A stretch of 64,000 nucleotides of DNA, taken from Neomelitea salexigens DSM 19753 (GTDB lineage Bacteria; Pseudomonadota; Gammaproteobacteria; Pseudomonadales; Spongiibacteraceae). The translations under genes and the position numbers were made by a program. Shown in pieces: positions 44,994 through 54,181 of the stretch (positions are counted from its first letter, which is position 1; each line of letters opens with the position of its first letter). The stretch covers positions 186,001-250,000 of the forward strand of contig NZ_AULP01000001.1 of the NCBI RefSeq assembly GCF_000422345.1, written 5' to 3'. The notes under the pieces were generated by a model, which saw only the letters and a program-made list of their open reading frames with translations, was not told the origin of the DNA and searched no databases.

Positions 44994-47474
44994 TCACGCT
45001 CCGCGCAGTAACGCTGTCGCGGAGCTGCGCAACATTTTTCGGCTACTCGTCAACACCAGCAGTGCTAATATGCCAGCCCCCGCCACACTCGCTAGCGGTA
45101 TTGCCGTCCAATAGAGAAGCACTTCTGACTGCATGACCCAGCGCTGAATAAAAAATAAACAAAAATTGGCACCCAGCCCAGCAACCGCTCCGGCCAGTGC
45201 GCCCAGCAACGCAAATTCGCCAATAACCACCGCGAATAAAAAACGGTTTCTGGCGCCCAGGGTTCGCAGCAGCGCATTTTCCTGTTTGCGAGTTTGGAAG
45301 CTCAGCATCACATTTGCAGCGCTAATCAGTAAGGCGCTCACCAGCACCAGCAAAAGCACCACAGCCAGTGCACGAGACAACTGCGCAACCACGCCCTGAA
45401 CCTGTTTGAGTACTGCGCCAATTTCAATCAGGCTGACCGTCGGGTAGCGGCCGAGCAAATCGACCAACAGCGGGCGCTGTGAGTCGTCGAGGTAAAAACT
45501 GGTAATATAGCTACCGGCATAACTGCGCAACGCGTCCTCTGGAAACAGGAAGTAAAAGTTCGGACGCATACTTGCCCAGTCGAGCTGCCGTAAACTCGCA
45601 ACCGTCGCGGTTAAGTCTCTGCCACCGACGTTGAAACGCAACTCAGTGCCCACAGTAATATTGAGGCGTTGAGCCAATTCTTGCTCCACTGACACAGGGT
45701 TTGTCTGCTGCGGCTCAGCAGCCTGACTCCACCACTGACCAGCAATTAGCTGATTATCCTCTGGCAGCACCGTTGACCAACTGAGATTCAACTCGCGGTC
45801 CACACCCGTATTTCGGGTTTCCAAGCCCTCAATATCCTGCAATGGCATATTGTCGATTTCTACGAGGCGACCACGGACCATGGGATACAAGCCCTCGTGG
45901 TGAATACTGCGGTCAGCGAGAAAGGCCTCCAGGGGCTCGACATCACGATCGGCAATATTAATCAAAAAGTAGTTTGGCGTATCCTCAGCAACCTGTTGCT
46001 GCCAGTCCTTAAGGAGTAATTCCCGTAGCAGCAGTAAACTCACCAGCACCATCAAAGCAAGGGCGATGCTGGCAGTTTGAAAAGCGTTGGCGTATCGCCG
46101 CCGATAAATGCTCGACACAGCCAAGCGTTGAGCACTGCCCGGCAGTCGACGGCTAAGGCGACGAATACCTGTCAATACCATGAGTACGACGCCGGCCGCC
46201 GCCACAAGTAACACTGAACAGCCCAGCATCAGCGCAACAACCAGTGAGAAATCACCGCTATACCAGTACATCAGCAGCCCTAAGCCCACAGCCCCGGCAG
46301 CGGTGGCAAGGCGAACGCCGCCCGCGAGCGATTCATCGCGGCGCAACACGTGAACGGGCGATACGCGACTCAAACGCACTATCGGTGGCATGGCAAAGCA
46401 CAACAGGCACAACGCTGCACTGACAATAGCCATCCAAAACGGCCGTAAACTTCCAGCCGGCGGGGTTGCAGACACCAGGTCATTTAGGCTGGCAAACAAC
46501 AAGTATTGCACGGCAACGCCAACCAAGCCTCCCAGCACCGAGGCAAGTAGCAATACCAGCAGTAGCTGCCGAAGGTAGTGCAGTAAGATATATCGCCGAC
46601 TCGCGCCCAGGGTTTTCATTAAGGCCACCGCGTCAATGTTGCGCTGGCCGTAGCGCTGGGCAGCCAGCGCAATGGCGGCGCCCGCCAGTGCCAGGGTAAG
46701 GCTGGCTGCCAATAGAAGGTACTCTTCTGCGCGCTCCAGAGCGCTGGCCAGTGCCGGCTGATTGTCTTCGATATTCAACCACTTTTGCCCGGGCAGCAGA
46801 CTGGTACCGAGGGTTTGCCGATATGCCGCGAATGCAGTGTCATCGCCGGCGAAAAGGTAGCGGTAGTCCACGACACTCCCGGGCTGAACCACCTCAGTGG
46901 CGTCGAGGTCTTCCAGATTCATTAGCCCGCGAGGGCCGTATATATTCAACGCAGAACTGCGGTCGGGCTCATCAACCAATACCCGCGTTGCCACTAGCGC
47001 TTTTTCCCCTACCTCAACGGTCTGGCCCAGGGTAATACCGAGCGTCGCCATCGCCCGTGAATCCAGCCAAACTTCCCCTGCCAATGGTCCGTGTTCAACC
47101 CCCTCCCCATCGGCAAACATCTGCTTGGCTGCGCGAAGCTCGCCCCTCAATGGATAGGGTGAGGAAGCCGCCCGCATAGACACCAGCAGCATCTCTTCAC
47201 TCGCGTAGACCATTGTGCGAAATGCCACAAGCTGCGCCGTGCGCAAGCCCTCAGAGCGGGCTTTATCTAACCACTCCGGTTCGATCGGCCGCGGGCTAGT
47301 CAGCACATGGTCGGCAGCCAAAAAGGTGCGACTTTGCGTCGCCATCGTCGCCTGTAAACGTTCTGAGAAACCGGCAATACCACTAACGCTTGCGACCGCC
47401 AGGCTGAGTGCGATACATAATAAGCCCAGCTCGCCACCGCGCCAGGCGCGCAGCCATTGATTGAGCATCAACAT
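44994..47474 (-). CDS. ybbP: YbbP-type FtsX-domain ABC permease
   Basis: An 826-residue permease of the LolE/MacB (FtsX) class. Membrane segments occur near the start (LCIALSLAVASVSGIAGFSERL), three around residues 255-400, another pair in the middle, and three at the end (LAVVLLLVLVSALLISAANVMLSFQTRKQENALLRTLGARNRFLFAVVIGEFALLGALAGAVAGLGANF), with two large periplasmic regions between them. This is the mechanotransmission layout of YbbP. With YbbA it forms an envelope complex whose substrate is not settled; the neighbour tesA (lysophospholipase/thioesterase) suggests lipid-related work. It overlaps ybbA by 7 bases and converges on the TetR gene, 8 bases away. Confidence 0.93.
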   Translation of the reverse strand: MLMLNQWLRAWRGGELGLLCIALSLAVASVSGIAGFSERLQATMATQSRTFLAADHVLTSPRPIEPEWLDKARSEGLRTAQLVAFRTMVYASEEMLLVSMRAASSPYPLRGELRAAKQMFADGEGVEHGPLAGEVWLDSRAMATLGITLGQTVEVGEKALVATRVLVDEPDRSSALNIYGPRGLMNLEDLDATEVVQPGSVVDYRYLFAGDDTAFAAYRQTLGTSLLPGQKWLNIEDNQPALASALERAEEYLLLAASLTLALAGAAIALAAQRYGQRNIDAVALMKTLGASRRYILLHYLRQLLLVLLLASVLGGLVGVAVQYLLFASLNDLVSATPPAGSLRPFWMAIVSAALCLLCFAMPPIVRLSRVSPVHVLRRDESLAGGVRLATAAGAVGLGLLMYWYSGDFSLVVALMLGCSVLLVAAAGVVLMVLTGIRRLSRRLPGSAQRLAVSSIYRRRYANAFQTASIALALMVLVSLLLLRELLLKDWQQQVAEDTPNYFLINIADRDVEPLEAFLADRSIHHEGLYPMVRGRLVEIDNMPLQDIEGLETRNTGVDRELNLSWSTVLPEDNQLIAGQWWSQAAEPQQTNPVSVEQELAQRLNITVGTELRFNVGGRDLTATVASLRQLDWASMRPNFYFLFPEDALRSYAGSYITSFYLDDSQRPLLVDLLGRYPTVSLIEIGAVLKQVQGVVAQLSRALAVVLLLVLVSALLISAANVMLSFQTRKQENALLRTLGARNRFLFAVVIGEFALLGALAGAVAGLGANFCLFFIQRWVMQSEVLLYWTAIPLASVAGAGILALLVLTSSRKMLRSSATALLRGA

Positions 47475-48148
47475 GGGCGTTGCCGCTGTAATTCTGACAA
47501 CTCACCATCGTGCATTTCAAACACTCGTTGGCAGTGGTCTGCCAGGCCCTGCTCATGGGTCACCAGTACTAATGTAGTGCCTTTGTCTCGGTTCAAGCTG
47601 AACAGCAGCTCGGTGATATGAGCGCCGGTTTTCGCATCAAGATTGCCGGTTGGCTCATCGGCAAACAGGATCGCGGGCTCACTGGCAAAAGCCCGCGCTA
47701 TCGCTACCCGCTGTTGTTCACCACCGGAAAGCAGCCGCGGATAGTGTTGCTGCCGATGTCCTAACTCCAGCTCCTCAAGCAGCTTCGTCGCGCGCTGTCT
47801 CGGGGCCTCCATGCCTGCCAGCTCTAGCGGCAGCATCACATTCTCCAGTGCCGTTAGTGAGGGCAGCAGCTGAAAGGACTGAAACACAAACCCCACCGAG
47901 CGTGCTCGCAGTGCCGCTCGTTGATCCTCATTCATAGAGGCTAAAGACTGGCCTTGAAGCAAAACGTCACCTTCGCTCGGCGAGTCCAAGCCAGCCAATA
48001 GCCCGAGCAACGTAGATTTCCCTGACCCAGACGGCCCAACAATCGCCGCGCTCTGCCCCGCCTTGATTTCGAGATCGATCCCTTTCAGTATTCGTAGCTC
48101 GCCATCACCACTGGGGACTGTCTTGCTGAGCTTTTCAACTTTTATCAT
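47468..48148 (-). CDS. ybbA: YbbA ABC transporter ATPase
   Basis: A 226-residue ATPase of the LolD/MacB class: Walker [11 protein letters not shown]-loop [26 protein letters not shown], signature [15 protein letters not shown], Walker [14 protein letters not shown] and switch [14 protein letters not shown]. The [13 protein letters not shown] loop is the LolD-type hallmark. It powers the YbbP permease, and its gene overlaps ybbP. It is divergent from tesA, and the tesA start appears to lie inside its first codons, as the two overlap by about 26 bases. Confidence 0.95.
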   Translation of the reverse strand: MIKVEKLSKTVPSGDGELRILKGIDLEIKAGQSAAIVGPSGSGKSTLLGLLAGLDSPSEGDVLLQGQSLASMNEDQRAALRARSVGFVFQSFQLLPSLTALENVMLPLELAGMEAPRQRATKLLEELELGHRQQHYPRLLSGGEQQRVAIARAFASEPAILFADEPTGNLDAKTGAHITELLFSLNRDKGTTLVLVTHEQGLADHCQRVFEMHDGELSELQRQRPC

Positions 48149-48806
48149 TCGCCTTCCTGTACTGCATTTGCTGGTCGTTGCCTGCGGCTTTGCGTTTAGT
48201 GTATCGCTCCATGCTCAGGACCGCAGTAACCCGCGACTACTTATTCTCGGTGATAGCCTCAGCGCCGCCTATGGCATGGCACCTGAAAACGGTTGGGTCG
48301 CCCTACTTGCCCGCGACTTAGCAGACCGTGCAAACATTATTAATGCCAGTGTTAGCGGCGAAACTACCGAAGGTGGCCTGCAGCGCTTGCCGGGCTTGCT
48401 GCAAGAGCACGCCCCCGACGTCGTGGTGCTCGAGCTAGGTGGCAACGATGGTTTGCGGGGCTATCCACTATCACGTGTACGCAACACGCTTAGCGAAATG
48501 ATCACCCTGAGCAGAGAAAGCGGCGCAAAAATACTCCTTGTGGGAATGCGTATTCCGCCCAACTATGGGCGGCGCTACAGCCTCGGGTTTGAGAACATCT
48601 ACCCGGCATTGGCTAAGGAACACGAGCTGCCGCTGCTACCCTTTTTACTCGAAGGCATCGCCGGTGACGCCACACTAATGCAAAATGACGGCATCCACCC
48701 CAACGCCCAGGCACAACCTGCGATGGCGGCTAAGGTAGGCAATGCGCTTCAGCCTATATTGATGGCGCTGGAAGAAAAAACTAGGCGTGTAAGCCACCAC
48801 GAGTAA
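48123..48806 (+). CDS. tesA: Multifunctional acyl-CoA thioesterase/lysophospholipase TesA (SGNH hydrolase)
   Basis: A 227-residue SGNH hydrolase. Block I is LLILGDSLSAAYGM (catalytic Ser), followed by NASVSGETTEGGLQRLPGLL, VVLELGGNDGLRGYPLSRVRNTL and, at the end, DGIHPNAQAQPAMAAKV with the Asp-His pair. TesA cleaves acyl-CoAs and lysophospholipids in the periplasm. No ATG fits; I chose the TTG at 48123 because GGGGA lies 5 bases before it and the product has a signal peptide ([31 protein letters not shown]). A VVAC in that leader could also be a lipobox. The 3' end overlaps the convergent fumC by 26 bases. Confidence 0.88.
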   Translation: MLSFSTFIIRLPVLHLLVVACGFAFSVSLHAQDRSNPRLLILGDSLSAAYGMAPENGWVALLARDLADRANIINASVSGETTEGGLQRLPGLLQEHAPDVVVLELGGNDGLRGYPLSRVRNTLSEMITLSRESGAKILLVGMRIPPNYGRRYSLGFENIYPALAKEHELPLLPFLLEGIAGDATLMQNDGIHPNAQAQPAMAAKVGNALQPILMALEEKTRRVSHHE

Positions 48807-50163
48807 GCCGCTCCGGATCGAGATAGTCTAATAATTCCTCACGAGTGTATGGTGTCATCTCTTCGGCAACATCGAGTATATCGCGCTGCTCGCTGTATGC
48901 TCGCTTTGCAATCTCAGCCGCTTTTAAATAGCCAATAAGCGGGTTTAATGCCGTTACCAACACCGGGTTTTTAGCCAGGGCAGCCTGCAGATTTTGGTGA
49001 TTTACCTGGAAATCAACAATGCACTGATCGGCCAAAGCAGTGCATGACGACGCCATCACATCGATACTCTGCAGCAAGTTATAGGCAATCACTGGCAACA
49101 TCACATTGAGCTGAAAATTCCCCGACTGCCCTGCCATGGCAATGCAGGCATCATTGCCGACCACCTGCGCACAAGCCATCGCTACCGCTTCGGGAATCAC
49201 CGGATTTACCTTACCCGGCATAATACTGCTACCCGGTTGCAGCGCCCGCAGCTGAATTTCGCCAAGCCCAGAGAGCGGCCCACTGTTCATCCAGCGCAAG
49301 TCATTACTGATTTTCGTCAGAGCCACCGCCAGCGTTTTCAATTGCGACGATGCCGACACCGCCGTGTCCTGGCAGGAGATACCCTCAAAAAAATTATTGT
49401 TCGGCCGGAAATCGGTATGGGTGTTGCGAGAAATCACCTCGCAAAATGCCGCCGAAAAGCCCTGCGGCGCATTCACACCGGTACCGACCGCCGTGCCGCC
49501 CTGGCTTAACAGCCGCAATTCCGACAGGACATGCTGCAGACGCACCTGCGCTTTCTCAAGCTGACAAGACCACGCCGACATCTCTTGGGCAAGTGTCATC
49601 GGCATGGCATCCATTAAATGTGTTCTGCCCGTTTTGACTACGCCTGTCATATCGCCAGCGCGTTCATCAATCGTCGCCTGCAAACGCTTCACCGCTGGGA
49701 TCAATATTTCCTGTAGCTTAATGGCAGCGCTGCAGTGTATCGCTGTCGGCACGACATCATTGCTGCTCTGGCTCATATTCACGTGGTCGTTGGCACTGAT
49801 GGACAGGCCAGACATCTCACTCGCGAGGGTCGCCACCACCTCATTCACATTCATATTTGTACTGGTACCCGAGCCAGTCTGAAACACGTCAACGGGAAAT
49901 TGGTCGCGAAATTCGCCCGCCAATACGCGGTCCACTGCTTGGATAATGGCCTGACTAATCTCGGCGTCCAGCACGCCCAGTTCGGCATTGACCTCGGCGG
50001 CCGCACGCTTGATATGTAATACCGCGTCAATAAAGCTGTCGGGAAGTGTCAGCGAACTGATCTGAAAGTTGTCCAATGCCCGCTGGGTTTGGGCGGAAAA
50101 CTTGGCATCCGCCGGCACTCTGACGTCGCCCATGCTGTCGGTTACCACACGAAATTGGCTCAT
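48781..50163 (-). CDS. fumC: Class II fumarate hydratase
   Basis: A 460-residue fumarase of the iron-free, heat-stable class, converting fumarate to malate in the TCA cycle. The fumarase/aspartase signature GSSIMPGKVNPVIPEAV is present, with FQTGSGTSTNMNVNEV and the SSNDVVPTAIH substrate region, and KTGRTHLMDAMPMTLAQE; these agree with the FumC family and not with aspartase or argininosuccinate lyase. Start is an ATG with a GGAG-like (TGGAGGCAAC) ribosome site. It overlaps tesA at the 3' end and is divergent from bioA. Confidence 0.96.
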   Translation of the reverse strand: MSQFRVVTDSMGDVRVPADAKFSAQTQRALDNFQISSLTLPDSFIDAVLHIKRAAAEVNAELGVLDAEISQAIIQAVDRVLAGEFRDQFPVDVFQTGSGTSTNMNVNEVVATLASEMSGLSISANDHVNMSQSSNDVVPTAIHCSAAIKLQEILIPAVKRLQATIDERAGDMTGVVKTGRTHLMDAMPMTLAQEMSAWSCQLEKAQVRLQHVLSELRLLSQGGTAVGTGVNAPQGFSAAFCEVISRNTHTDFRPNNNFFEGISCQDTAVSASSQLKTLAVALTKISNDLRWMNSGPLSGLGEIQLRALQPGSSIMPGKVNPVIPEAVAMACAQVVGNDACIAMAGQSGNFQLNVMLPVIAYNLLQSIDVMASSCTALADQCIVDFQVNHQNLQAALAKNPVLVTALNPLIGYLKAAEIAKRAYSEQRDILDVAEEMTPYTREELLDYLDPERLTRGGLHA

Positions 50164-50274
50164 CTGTTGCCTCCAATCGAGTTATCGCAATGGCCTCCAG
50201 TATCCCTACCACGCTCGGCAGATGCAAAACGCGGCGTCAGCTTCTAGAATAGCTGGCCAGCAACGGAGACCGCT

Positions 50275-51582
50275 ATGCACGACTACAGCAATATCGACAC
50301 AAGCACTTGGCTCGCTTGGGATCGCGATCATATCTGGCACCCCTATGCGTCTGCGCTATCCGCGCCAGAGATGTTCCCGGTTAAATCTGCCAGTGGTGTT
50401 GAAATTGTATTGGCGGACGACAGGCGCTTAATCGATGGCATGTCGTCTTGGTGGTCGGCGATTCACGGCTACAATCATCCCGTGTTAAACGACGCCGCAC
50501 AGCGTCAGCTGGCAGACATGTCCCACGTTATGTTCGGCGGCCTGACCCACGCCCCCGCGGCAACACTCGGTAAGCGGCTGGTCGACCTGACACCGCCACC
50601 CCTGCAGCGAGTATTTATTTCTGACTCGGGGTCAGTCGCGGTTGAAGTCGCGATTAAAATGGCGCTGCAATACTGGATCGCCAAGGGGCAGTCAGCAAAG
50701 CATCGACTTATCGCGCTTCGCAATGGTTATCATGGCGACACCTTTGCCACGATGGCAGTGTGTGATCCCGTCAATGGTATGCACCATTTATTCAGCTCAG
50801 TGTTGAGTCAGCAACTGTTTGCAGAGGCGCCACAAACACCATTTGGGCAAGCGGCCAGTGATGACGATATGGCCTCGGTGGAAACGCTGCTTCGCGAGCA
50901 CCACAGCGAAGTAGCGGCCGTTATTGTCGAACCTATTGTGCAGGGAGCTGGCGGAATGCGATTTTATTCCGCCGACTATCTACGCCGCCTCCGCGCCCTG
51001 TGCGACAGCTATAATGTATTGCTGATTCACGACGAAATTGCCACCGGCTTCGGCCGTACGGGTAAACTTTTCGCCTGTGAGCACGCCGGTATCAGTCCCG
51101 ACATTATGTGCGTTGGCAAGGGGCTGACCGGCGGTTATCTAAGCCTTGCTGCTACCCTGTGCACGGAAGACATTGCCCAAGGTATTTGCCAGGGGGAAGC
51201 CGGCGTATTTATGCACGGCCCGACTTTTATGGGGAACCCTCTGGCTTGCGCCATCGCCAATGCCAGCATCGACCTACTACTTGCCAACGACTGGCAGGGC
51301 AATATCCAGCGTATCGAGCGGGGATTAAAGCACGGCTTATCACCGGCCAGCGAGATACCGGGCGTTGCTGACGTGCGCTGCCTCGGCGGCATCGGCGTGA
51401 TTGAAATGGCTGAACCGGTAACAATGTCCTCTATTCAACGCCGCTTCGTCGACCACGGTGTTTGGATTCGGCCCTTTGGAAAACTCATCTATACCATGCC
51501 GCCCTACATCATTGACGACGAGCAACTGGCATTTCTCTGCCGGGAGATTATCGCGGTTATTCGTGAGGAGCAGGCACAATGA
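50275..51582 (+). CDS. bioA: Adenosylmethionine--8-amino-7-oxononanoate aminotransferase
   Basis: A 435-residue class III aminotransferase that uses SAM to convert KAPA to DAPA in biotin synthesis. The early WHPYASALSAPEMFPVKSASGVEIVLAD, SSWWSAIHGYNHPVLN, GYHGDTFATMAV (Tyr152) and the PLP-binding lysine Lys282 in CVGKGLTGGYLSLAA are BioA features, with Asp253 in LIHDEIATGFGRTGK. GGAG precedes the ATG by 6 bases. No other bio gene is present. It overlaps the ion-channel gene by 4 bases (ATGA), so the two may be co-expressed. Confidence 0.95.
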   Translation: MHDYSNIDTSTWLAWDRDHIWHPYASALSAPEMFPVKSASGVEIVLADDRRLIDGMSSWWSAIHGYNHPVLNDAAQRQLADMSHVMFGGLTHAPAATLGKRLVDLTPPPLQRVFISDSGSVAVEVAIKMALQYWIAKGQSAKHRLIALRNGYHGDTFATMAVCDPVNGMHHLFSSVLSQQLFAEAPQTPFGQAASDDDMASVETLLREHHSEVAAVIVEPIVQGAGGMRFYSADYLRRLRALCDSYNVLLIHDEIATGFGRTGKLFACEHAGISPDIMCVGKGLTGGYLSLAATLCTEDIAQGICQGEAGVFMHGPTFMGNPLACAIANASIDLLLANDWQGNIQRIERGLKHGLSPASEIPGVADVRCLGGIGVIEMAEPVTMSSIQRRFVDHGVWIRPFGKLIYTMPPYIIDDEQLAFLCREIIAVIREEQAQ

Positions 51583-52394
51583 CGGGCGATACCTTTAAGG
51601 AGCGCCTTCGCGAGATTATCTTCGGCACTGAGCCCGGCCCAGGCAGAAACTTCGATATTGCGCTTATCATCATAATTATCGCTAGCGTTTTGGCCCTATT
51701 CCTGGACTCCGTGGAACCGCTGCATGCAGCCTACGGCGAGCTGCTCTACACTGCTGAAATCGCCTTCACTGTGCTGTTTAGTATCGAGTATCTGGCACGA
51801 ATATACTGCTCTGTAGATCGAAAAGGCTACATCACCAGCTTCTATGGCATCGTCGACTTGCTAGCGACGCTGCCCACCTACCTGGCGTTAATTGTTCCCG
51901 GCGCCCAGCATTTGTTGGTGATTCGCATCTTTCGCGTACTGCGTATTTTTCGCGTGTTTAAGTTATTCAAGTACATGTCTGAGGCGAACATTCTGGTGCG
52001 TTCGATCAAATCGTCACGCCACAAAATTACCGTGTTCTTTATCACCGTCGTCACACTGGTGATTGTCTTTGGTTCTTTAATGTATTTGGTCGAAGGGCCT
52101 GAAAATGGCTTCACGAGTCTGCCGCAAAGCATCTACTGGGCCATCGTCACCGTCACGACAGTAGGCTACGGCGATATTGTTCCCCATTCGCCCCTGGGAC
52201 GCGCCATCGCAGCGATGGCAATGGTTACCAGCTACGCCATCATTGCCATCCCAACCGGGATACTCAGCGCGGAGCTAGTGCAAGAAAACCAACGTCAGGC
52301 AGGCTTAAAGCGCTGCACGTCCTGCCAACAGGGCAACCACGAACGCGACGCCATTCACTGCAAATACTGCGGTGAATTGCTGCCTGAGCAATGA
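51579..52394 (+). CDS. Voltage-gated-type potassium channel with C-terminal zinc ribbon
   Basis: A 271-residue six-helix cation channel. The S4-like helix has regularly spaced positive residues (RIFRVLRIFRVFKLFKY, residues 116-132), and the selectivity filter is TVGYGD at 194-199, the K+ signature. After the last helix, the tail RCTSCQQGNHERDAIHCKYCGELLPEQ holds Cys246, 249, 261 and 264 in a CxxC-x11-CxxC zinc ribbon. Its role may be to gate or assemble the channel, but that is a guess. Similar fusions occur in other gammaproteobacteria. It starts inside the bioA stop. Confidence 0.92.
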   Translation: MTGDTFKERLREIIFGTEPGPGRNFDIALIIIIIASVLALFLDSVEPLHAAYGELLYTAEIAFTVLFSIEYLARIYCSVDRKGYITSFYGIVDLLATLPTYLALIVPGAQHLLVIRIFRVLRIFRVFKLFKYMSEANILVRSIKSSRHKITVFFITVVTLVIVFGSLMYLVEGPENGFTSLPQSIYWAIVTVTTVGYGDIVPHSPLGRAIAAMAMVTSYAIIAIPTGILSAELVQENQRQAGLKRCTSCQQGNHERDAIHCKYCGELLPEQ

Positions 52395-52418
52395 ACTGAC
52401 ACGACGGATTCATGCGAT

Positions 52419-52838
52419 ATGTGGATACAACGAACGATTACTCTGCGCGCGAAAGCGCGTGGCTTCCACCTCATCGACGATGAGATCATCGCGCAACTGC
52501 CGGAAATCTCACAATTATCTGTCGGTTTATGTCAGCTGTTTATTCAACACACCTCGGCATCATTAACACTTAACGAGAATGCCGACCCCACAGTGCGTAG
52601 CGACTTTGAGTATTTTTTCTCACGCTGCGTTCCCGAAGGCGATATCCATTACCAGCATACCGATGAGGGCTGTGACGATCTTCCAGCTCATATTAAAGCC
52701 AGTCTAGTGGGCAGTGACGTGACAATACCCGTGAGCAAGGGACGGCTTGCCTTGGGTACTTGGCAAGGCGTGTACCTTGGAGAGCACCGCAACAGAGGTG
52801 GCCAACGCCGCATTGTTGCGACACTTTTTGGCGAATAA
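52419..52838 (+). CDS. yjbQ: YjbQ family protein (UPF0047)
   Basis: A 139-residue YjbQ family protein, one compact beta-rich domain. Features: RAKARGFHLIDDEIIAQLPEI at the start, LFIQHTSASLTLNENADPTVRSDFEYFFSRCVPEG in the middle and a histidine-rich core (HTDEGCDDLPAHIKASLVGSDVTIPVSKGRLALGTWQGVYLGEHRNRGGQRRIVATL). Family members bind a metal and some were linked to a weak thiamine-phosphate synthase activity; the true role is unsettled. The ribosome site is poor. It is 24 bases after the ion-channel gene on the same strand. Confidence 0.92.
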   Translation: MWIQRTITLRAKARGFHLIDDEIIAQLPEISQLSVGLCQLFIQHTSASLTLNENADPTVRSDFEYFFSRCVPEGDIHYQHTDEGCDDLPAHIKASLVGSDVTIPVSKGRLALGTWQGVYLGEHRNRGGQRRIVATLFGE

Positions 52839-52979
52839 TGGGTCTCAGTGGAGGTCTCAGCCAATTCAGCCTCGGTTCAGATACGAGGCCGATAATGTGA
52901 ACTAAGCGTCATCATTGCAACGCGGCGGCTATGCTATTCTGCCGCGCATTGCTTTAACTACTATTATAAGGATCGATTC

Positions 52980-53561
52980 ATGTTGCGTTTATGGAAATCT
53001 GTAGCCGTCTCACTGGCTCTGCTTGGCAGCAGCTTGGGTATGGCACTGGAAGTGGGCGGCAATTTACCTACACTGGACGTGCCAAGCCGCGGGGAGCTGG
53101 TTATGTCGGGCGACAAGGTGAGCTTCAGCCCTTGGTCTAGCACCAGTATCAGCACGGGCAGCCCAGCACTCATTTTTCACATGCCTGCGCGCATGTCATC
53201 AGATGCCGCGATTGCCCCCCTTCGCTCACGGCTGGAAGCCGGCGAGTATCCCACTGAGAGTTTCCAATCAATTTCCGTGGTTAACCTCGATGACGCACTC
53301 TGGGGAACCTCTGGCTTGGTCGCTGGTGAGCTCGCCAAGAATAAGCGCGCTCACCCCCAAGCTGTACTCGTTGCCGACGATGCCGGACGCGGGCTAAAGG
53401 CCTGGCAATTAAAATCCCGAACCATTGCGGTTATTTTGCTCAATGCCGAGGGTGAAATTACTTACCTGAAGGAAGGCGAACTGTCGCAGGATGATATTGA
53501 CACCATTATCGCAAAGCTGGACGCCGAAATTGCCAGTGCGGAGCGTGTTGCGAACAACTGA
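52980..53561 (+). CDS. ytfJ: YtfJ family periplasmic protein
   Basis: A 193-residue exported protein, signal peptide MLRLWKSVAVSLALLGSSLGMA, then the YtfJ pattern: LDVPSRGELVMSGDKVSFSPWSS, then SISVVNLDDALWGTSGLVAGELAKNKRAHPQAVLVADDAGRGLKAWQL and AVILLNAEGEITYLKEGELS. E. coli YtfJ aligns from end to end. The fold is thioredoxin-like, but the active-site cysteines are missing and no function is known. AAGGA sits 8 bases before the ATG. The 141-base gap from yjbQ should hold its promoter. Confidence 0.9.
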   Translation: MLRLWKSVAVSLALLGSSLGMALEVGGNLPTLDVPSRGELVMSGDKVSFSPWSSTSISTGSPALIFHMPARMSSDAAIAPLRSRLEAGEYPTESFQSISVVNLDDALWGTSGLVAGELAKNKRAHPQAVLVADDAGRGLKAWQLKSRTIAVILLNAEGEITYLKEGELSQDDIDTIIAKLDAEIASAERVANN

Positions 53562-53569
53562 GTTAGGTC

Positions 53570-53604
53570 GTAAAAAAGCGCGCCATGTATCAATTGGCGC
53601 GCTT
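53570..53604 (-). terminator. Rho-independent terminator of the SRPBCC gene
   Basis: A perfect 10-base-pair stem, AAGCGCGCCA (53576-53585) with TGGCGCGCTT (53595-53604), is followed on the minus strand by TTTTTTACG. The stop codon of the SRPBCC gene lies in the 9-base loop, so the terminator starts inside the coding region. It is in the right position to stop transcripts facing ytfJ. Confidence 0.8.
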
Positions 53605-54090
53605 CTCCAATAAGCGTTTCAAGTTCTTGAGCATCATTTTCACACCAAAACGCATCACAGGGCTGAATACGGGTAGAAATACCTTACTAAAGCCCTTTGG
53701 CTTCATCGCCATTGTCCACCGCACGCGGCAGCGGTTATCCGCCAATTCGTCCACTTCGTAGCGCTCAGCAAAGGACTCGATATTGTCCCGGGTAGCGTGT
53801 GTGAAACAAAATGCCATTTCCCTGCCCCGTTCCCAGGCAATAAACTCTTCGAAACCCGTCAGTCCGCCCATCATATATACTGTGCGAGTCGTCCCGATCC
53901 CGAAAGGCCTCGGCGAGGTCCACTCCACGCGCTGGATCGGCATTGCCCAACGGGGCCAGTCATCGGCATTTTCAAAAGATGCAAAGACATCTGCCGCGCT
54001 GACACCGAACTCTACCTCGGCAACGTACTTAAACGGTGCTGATTCAAAGAAGGTCATATCCACGGCTTGACACAAAAATTTTTCTGCCAC
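53590..54090 (-). CDS. SRPBCC (START-like) domain protein
   Basis: A 166-residue protein of the polyketide cyclase/SRPBCC ligand-binding fold. It has KYVAEVEFGVSAADVFASFENADDWPRWAMPIQRVEWTSPRPFGIGTTRTVYMMGGLTGFEEFIAWERGREMAFCFTHATRDNIESFAERYEVDELADNRCRVRWTMAMKPKG, which is a complete SRPBCC core with a hydrophobic pocket pattern. These proteins bind lipids or aromatic ligands, sometimes as cyclases. GTG at 54090 is preferred because GGAG lies 7 bases upstream. The neighbourhood gives no clue to the ligand. Confidence 0.85.
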   Translation of the reverse strand: MAEKFLCQAVDMTFFESAPFKYVAEVEFGVSAADVFASFENADDWPRWAMPIQRVEWTSPRPFGIGTTRTVYMMGGLTGFEEFIAWERGREMAFCFTHATRDNIESFAERYEVDELADNRCRVRWTMAMKPKGFSKVFLPVFSPVMRFGVKMMLKNLKRLLEKRAN

Positions 54091-54181
54091 TTATTATCTC
54101 CGCTGATTTTTCTGGCATACGTAGTAGTAGATCGGGAAATCTACCCCGCCCAGCCACTAGCGACAAGAAAACCTAGGGAAA

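Noticed and set aside
50164-50274. A BirA operator ahead of bioA
   Set aside because: The gap between fumC and bioA holds no sequence like the BirA or BioR sites I know.
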